Source: Holophagaceae bacterium (lineage in GTDB: Bacteria > Acidobacteriota > Holophagae > Holophagales > Holophagaceae). Taken from it: DNA of 35,943 nucleotides. Below, piece by piece: positions 33,636-35,943 of the stretch. A model generated the notes under the pieces. It had not been told where the DNA came from and searched no databases. It saw nothing but the letters and a program-made list of their open reading frames with translations. The DNA lies in NCBI GenBank assembly GCA_025361125.1, contig JANYBM010000050.1, forward strand, positions 1 to 35,943, written 5' to 3'. The stretch's first letter is position 1. Each line of letters begins with the position of its first letter. The position numbers and the translations under genes are program-made.

Positions 33636-35360
33636 CTACAAGAACGGACACGGGTCCTGCCTAGGTGTCAGGATTGTCGCCCGCTTCATGGCACGAGTCA
33701 CACCAACTCGTAATGTAAGACGGGCTTGGCTAATGTCACTCTCTGTCGCCCCAGACCAGATAAATCGCCCTTGATATTGACCCTCGAAGAGAAAGACTTC
33801 TCCGAACTCTTTTCCTTTCGATTTGTGAATGGTCATGACGTGAATACCTCTCCAATCCTTCGTCGAGGTTGAAAAATGTTCTTGGAGAAGTGCGTCTCGA
33901 ACAGCCGCTGAGGCCCCAAGGTAGGTTCTTGTGAGCCTCCACATATCCCCTAATCTAGAACGGAGAGCGGCCCCTTTGTGGAGGAGCCTCAGAAATTTCG
34001 CGTCCTCAGCAACTTGGACAAACTCAGTGGCTGAGGAACCTGCAAGGAGACGGCGAATAGCTAGCCAGTCTTCCCCTGGATCTCCACAAAATCGCATCGA
34101 CAGTCGTTCGGTGGCAATTCGTGCACTCTCGTTGACTAGATTCTTCCGTTTTGCTCCTGTCACCTTTCCTGTTGATACAAAGGATATTAGCGCTGCGGCA
34201 AGCTTTGCTTCGGCTTGATTCAATCCATCATTACCTTTTCTACCTCGGATATGGGCGCAGAGATCAGAGATGATTTTGGAAGAAAGGTCCTTTGCTGTGG
34301 CTGAATTCCCTTCTAATAACCCGGCGATTAGATCAGCAGCTAAAGCTGGTCCTTCAGTGTCGAGGGCAACATCGTGGCGTATCGCAGGTAGTCCATCGAC
34401 AGTCGATGATAGATAGTCCGAAGCCATGATCATCAGCTTCTTAGTGGGCACGAGTACTGCTATCGACCAGGATGCGTCACCAGACTTCAACTGTCGCTGA
34501 ATCCCCGCAATCAAGGCCACCTTGAGGCTAAACAATGAGTTACGCCCTTGATAGAAACCGTAAGGCTTGATGGCTACGTCCCCATATACCTTGTTTTTAT
34601 TCCGGCCGGCCAGCAGGTCATTCCCGAAGAGGACAATGTCAGTGCCATTACTGCGATTGTTCTCAAGCCCGAAATCGAACTGGGTCGGTTCGTAGGTTTG
34701 AATAAACTCACCAATACGCTTGGGGTCTGCTCCTCTGAACTCATAGATCCTCTGATCCGCATCAGCTAAGGCAATTAGTCGGCTACCACTACCCAGTGCT
34801 CGAATCATTCCCCATTCCTCAGAATTCGTATCTTGAAATTCGTCGAGAACGATTAATGGATAAGCCTTTGAAACAATATGTGCGAGGGACCTGCTTCGGG
34901 AAAGCAAGTCGGTAGACAGTTTCGCGAAGAGATCAAAATGCAGGAGACCTTCTTCCAGAAGAAGGCGGATTTTCTCGGCGCCACGGGCGTCTTTTTTTAA
35001 TCCGGAAAGCCTTGCGGCTGCCTCGGGTGGGGGCAATAGACGGAGGGGGCTGCCAGCACGCAAGAGGTATCCATGGCTTTTTAGAAGCGTCCATGCAAAC
35101 CCGTGATAGGTATTTATCTCTAGCTGTGCCTGCTGTGTTCCTCTGAGCAACGATCCTGCGTGCTGAGCTACTCTAGCTACAGTCGCTCGTGCAAAGCTCA
35201 GGAATAGAACACACTGAGAAGGGCGAAGCAGGCCGTCCCCGATATCTTGGCCGGCTTTCAGTAGCGCGATGGTTGTTTTGCCTGATCCTGGCCCGCCAAG
35301 AACCAGCAGATTGCCTTGAGTCTTCAACAACTGTTCTCGTTCTGCGTTTAAGTCGAACAC
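33636..35360 (-). CDS. UvrD/Rep-type superfamily 1 helicase, GajB-like
   Basis: A 574-residue SF1A helicase. Motifs in order are Walker A GGPGSGKTT (22-30), Walker B LIVLDEFQDTN (~168-178), ADADQRIYEFRGA (~196-208), an NNRS version of the usual NYRS, TIHKSKGKEF (~510-519) and GVTRAMKRA (~549-557). A short helical insert lies between the two RecA-like halves. GajB of the Gabija phage-defence system is this kind of small helicase, acting with the nuclease GajA when nucleotide pools fall during infection. The upstream neighbour, 45 bp away on the same strand, is an OLD-type nuclease, which matches Gabija gene order. The protein is somewhat longer than the well-studied GajB (about 494 residues). 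Confidence 0.88.
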   Translation of the reverse strand: MFDLNAEREQLLKTQGNLLVLGGPGSGKTTIALLKAGQDIGDGLLRPSQCVLFLSFARATVARVAQHAGSLLRGTQQAQLEINTYHGFAWTLLKSHGYLLRAGSPLRLLPPPEAAARLSGLKKDARGAEKIRLLLEEGLLHFDLFAKLSTDLLSRSRSLAHIVSKAYPLIVLDEFQDTNSEEWGMIRALGSGSRLIALADADQRIYEFRGADPKRIGEFIQTYEPTQFDFGLENNRSNGTDIVLFGNDLLAGRNKNKVYGDVAIKPYGFYQGRNSLFSLKVALIAGIQRQLKSGDASWSIAVLVPTKKLMIMASDYLSSTVDGLPAIRHDVALDTEGPALAADLIAGLLEGNSATAKDLSSKIISDLCAHIRGRKGNDGLNQAEAKLAAALISFVSTGKVTGAKRKNLVNESARIATERLSMRFCGDPGEDWLAIRRLLAGSSATEFVQVAEDAKFLRLLHKGAALRSRLGDMWRLTRTYLGASAAVRDALLQEHFSTSTKDWRGIHVMTIHKSKGKEFGEVFLFEGQYQGRFIWSGATESDISQARLTLRVGVTRAMKRATILTPRQDPCPFL

Positions 35361-35405
35361 GATGTGTTCCTAGGCCTCTTCTCTCAGGGTTTTTACAGAA
35401 TTTGA

Positions 35406-35943
35406 TCACACGTCCAGATCCTCACTACTACCTGAGCTCTCAGGAACTAGGCTTGGCTCCACTATTCTATTGATCGCTTCCAGCGTCTCAACAATGAAAG
35501 AAGGCATCTCATCACGAGAGCATTCGAACAACAGATCCGCTGCTGTCCCTGCTCCCTTCGACCACTTAAAATAATCATCGAGTGCGACCTTGAGGGTAGC
35601 TAGTAACATTGTTGAATTCGGAGTTTGAGGGCTCAAGTGAAACGGCCAATCTCCACCGGCAACGAGAGCAAGCCCAAATCTCCTCAATGCAGCCTCAGAT
35701 GTGCCCTTGAGAATGACATCCTCAAATCCGTTCTCAGGAGCTTCGAATGCATAATGTACGACCGCTTCGATTTCCAATTTTTTAGCAGGACTCTGTTTAT
35801 CGAAAACGGCGAGAACCACCTTCCCGAGGTTTTTATAATATGCTCCCAGCGGTGCGACCTGGGAATCTGTGGCGGCGTCTACCACCGCAATGCCTAGGTT
35901 CTCTAAGCTTCTAAATTGATTTGGGTGAAGGTCAGCTAGCCTG
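35406..35943 (-). CDS. OLD-family TOPRIM endonuclease, GajA-like (C-terminal part, runs off window)
   Basis: Only the last ~179 codons are in the window; the gene continues past 35943. The visible part has ADLHPNQFRSLENLGIAVVD then the TOPRIM core GKVVLAVFDKQ, followed by FEDVILKGTSEAALRRF and a helical tail. OLD-family proteins combine an ABC-type ATPase (outside the window) with a TOPRIM nuclease. Beside a UvrD-type helicase this is the GajA-GajB arrangement. The internal ATG/GTG near 35885 is not a true start. Without the N-terminal ATPase, other OLD-containing defence systems cannot be fully excluded. Confidence 0.8.
   Translation of the reverse strand, partial: RLADLHPNQFRSLENLGIAVVDAATDSQVAPLGAYYKNLGKVVLAVFDKQSPAKKLEIEAVVHYAFEAPENGFEDVILKGTSEAALRRFGLALVAGGDWPFHLSPQTPNSTMLLATLKVALDDYFKWSKGAGTAADLLFECSRDEMPSFIVETLEAINRIVEPSLVPESSGSSEDLDV

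Noticed and set aside
33480-33774. 96-codon plus-strand frame through the hairpin region
   Set aside because: It overlaps the helicase 3' end antisense and runs through the palindromes; product is not protein-like.
1-35943. CRISPR array, retron reverse transcriptase or phage structural genes
   Set aside because: No regularly spaced repeats, no reverse-transcriptase motifs and no capsid, tail or terminase-like proteins were seen.

Overview
The first ~25.9 kb is GC-rich, densely coding bacterial chromosome. The cells are Gram-negative: there is an RND pump with a TolC/CzcC-like outer-membrane partner, lipoproteins, and pilin/competence genes beside radC. Gene style (a giant helical-repeat protein, a VIT/vWA protein, a SpoIID fusion, a FimT-like pseudopilin next to RadC) suggests Acidobacteriota, perhaps Holophagae-like. 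That placement is a guess from style; no rRNA or marker gene confirms it.

Layout. (1) 1-53: a terminator-like hairpin joined to an orphan 3' end of a serine-tRNA-like gene, which looks like an attachment-site scar. (2) 366-7189, minus strand: a YncE-like beta-propeller gene, then an outer-membrane channel, a periplasmic adaptor and an RND permease. The last three overlap by 4 bp each. A 16-bp palindrome lies upstream of the propeller gene. (3) 7535-8315, minus strand: a small lipoprotein and a small helical protein. (4) 8513-23933, plus strand: five tightly coupled genes for a membrane-anchored propeller protein, a VIT/vWA protein with degraded metal-site residues, a 2574-residue secreted or anchored helical-repeat protein, a secreted 516-residue protein, and a fusion of a penicillin-binding-protein-like domain to a SpoIID domain. 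This is the strongest candidate for an undescribed system, probably acting on the cell envelope. (5) 24015-25900, minus strand: a four-helix-bundle (S23/IVP-type) gene, radC, a FimT/GspH pseudopilin gene and the 3' remnant of a ComEA-like gene.

At about 25900 the ComEA-like reading frame breaks off and the DNA becomes visibly more AT-rich and less regular in codon use. From there to the window end it looks like an acquired defence island: a truncated IS3-family orfA, an orphan 1258-residue helical protein with a nuclease-like C-terminal segment, a Panacea-domain toxin-antitoxin-type operon with an extra upstream gene, an orphan 295-residue gene, a hairpin-rich convergent intergenic region, and a Gabija-like pair (UvrD-type helicase plus the C-terminal part of an OLD-family TOPRIM nuclease running off the window edge).

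How the genes fit together. The RND set should form a tripartite envelope pump with a periplasmic propeller protein of unknown role. The five-gene operon combines peptidoglycan-acting domains with a large protein-binding scaffold and a VIT/vWA adhesion-type module, so an envelope-associated complex is the simplest reading. The right-hand genes fit phage defence. All assignments come from reading motifs by eye; no database search was run.
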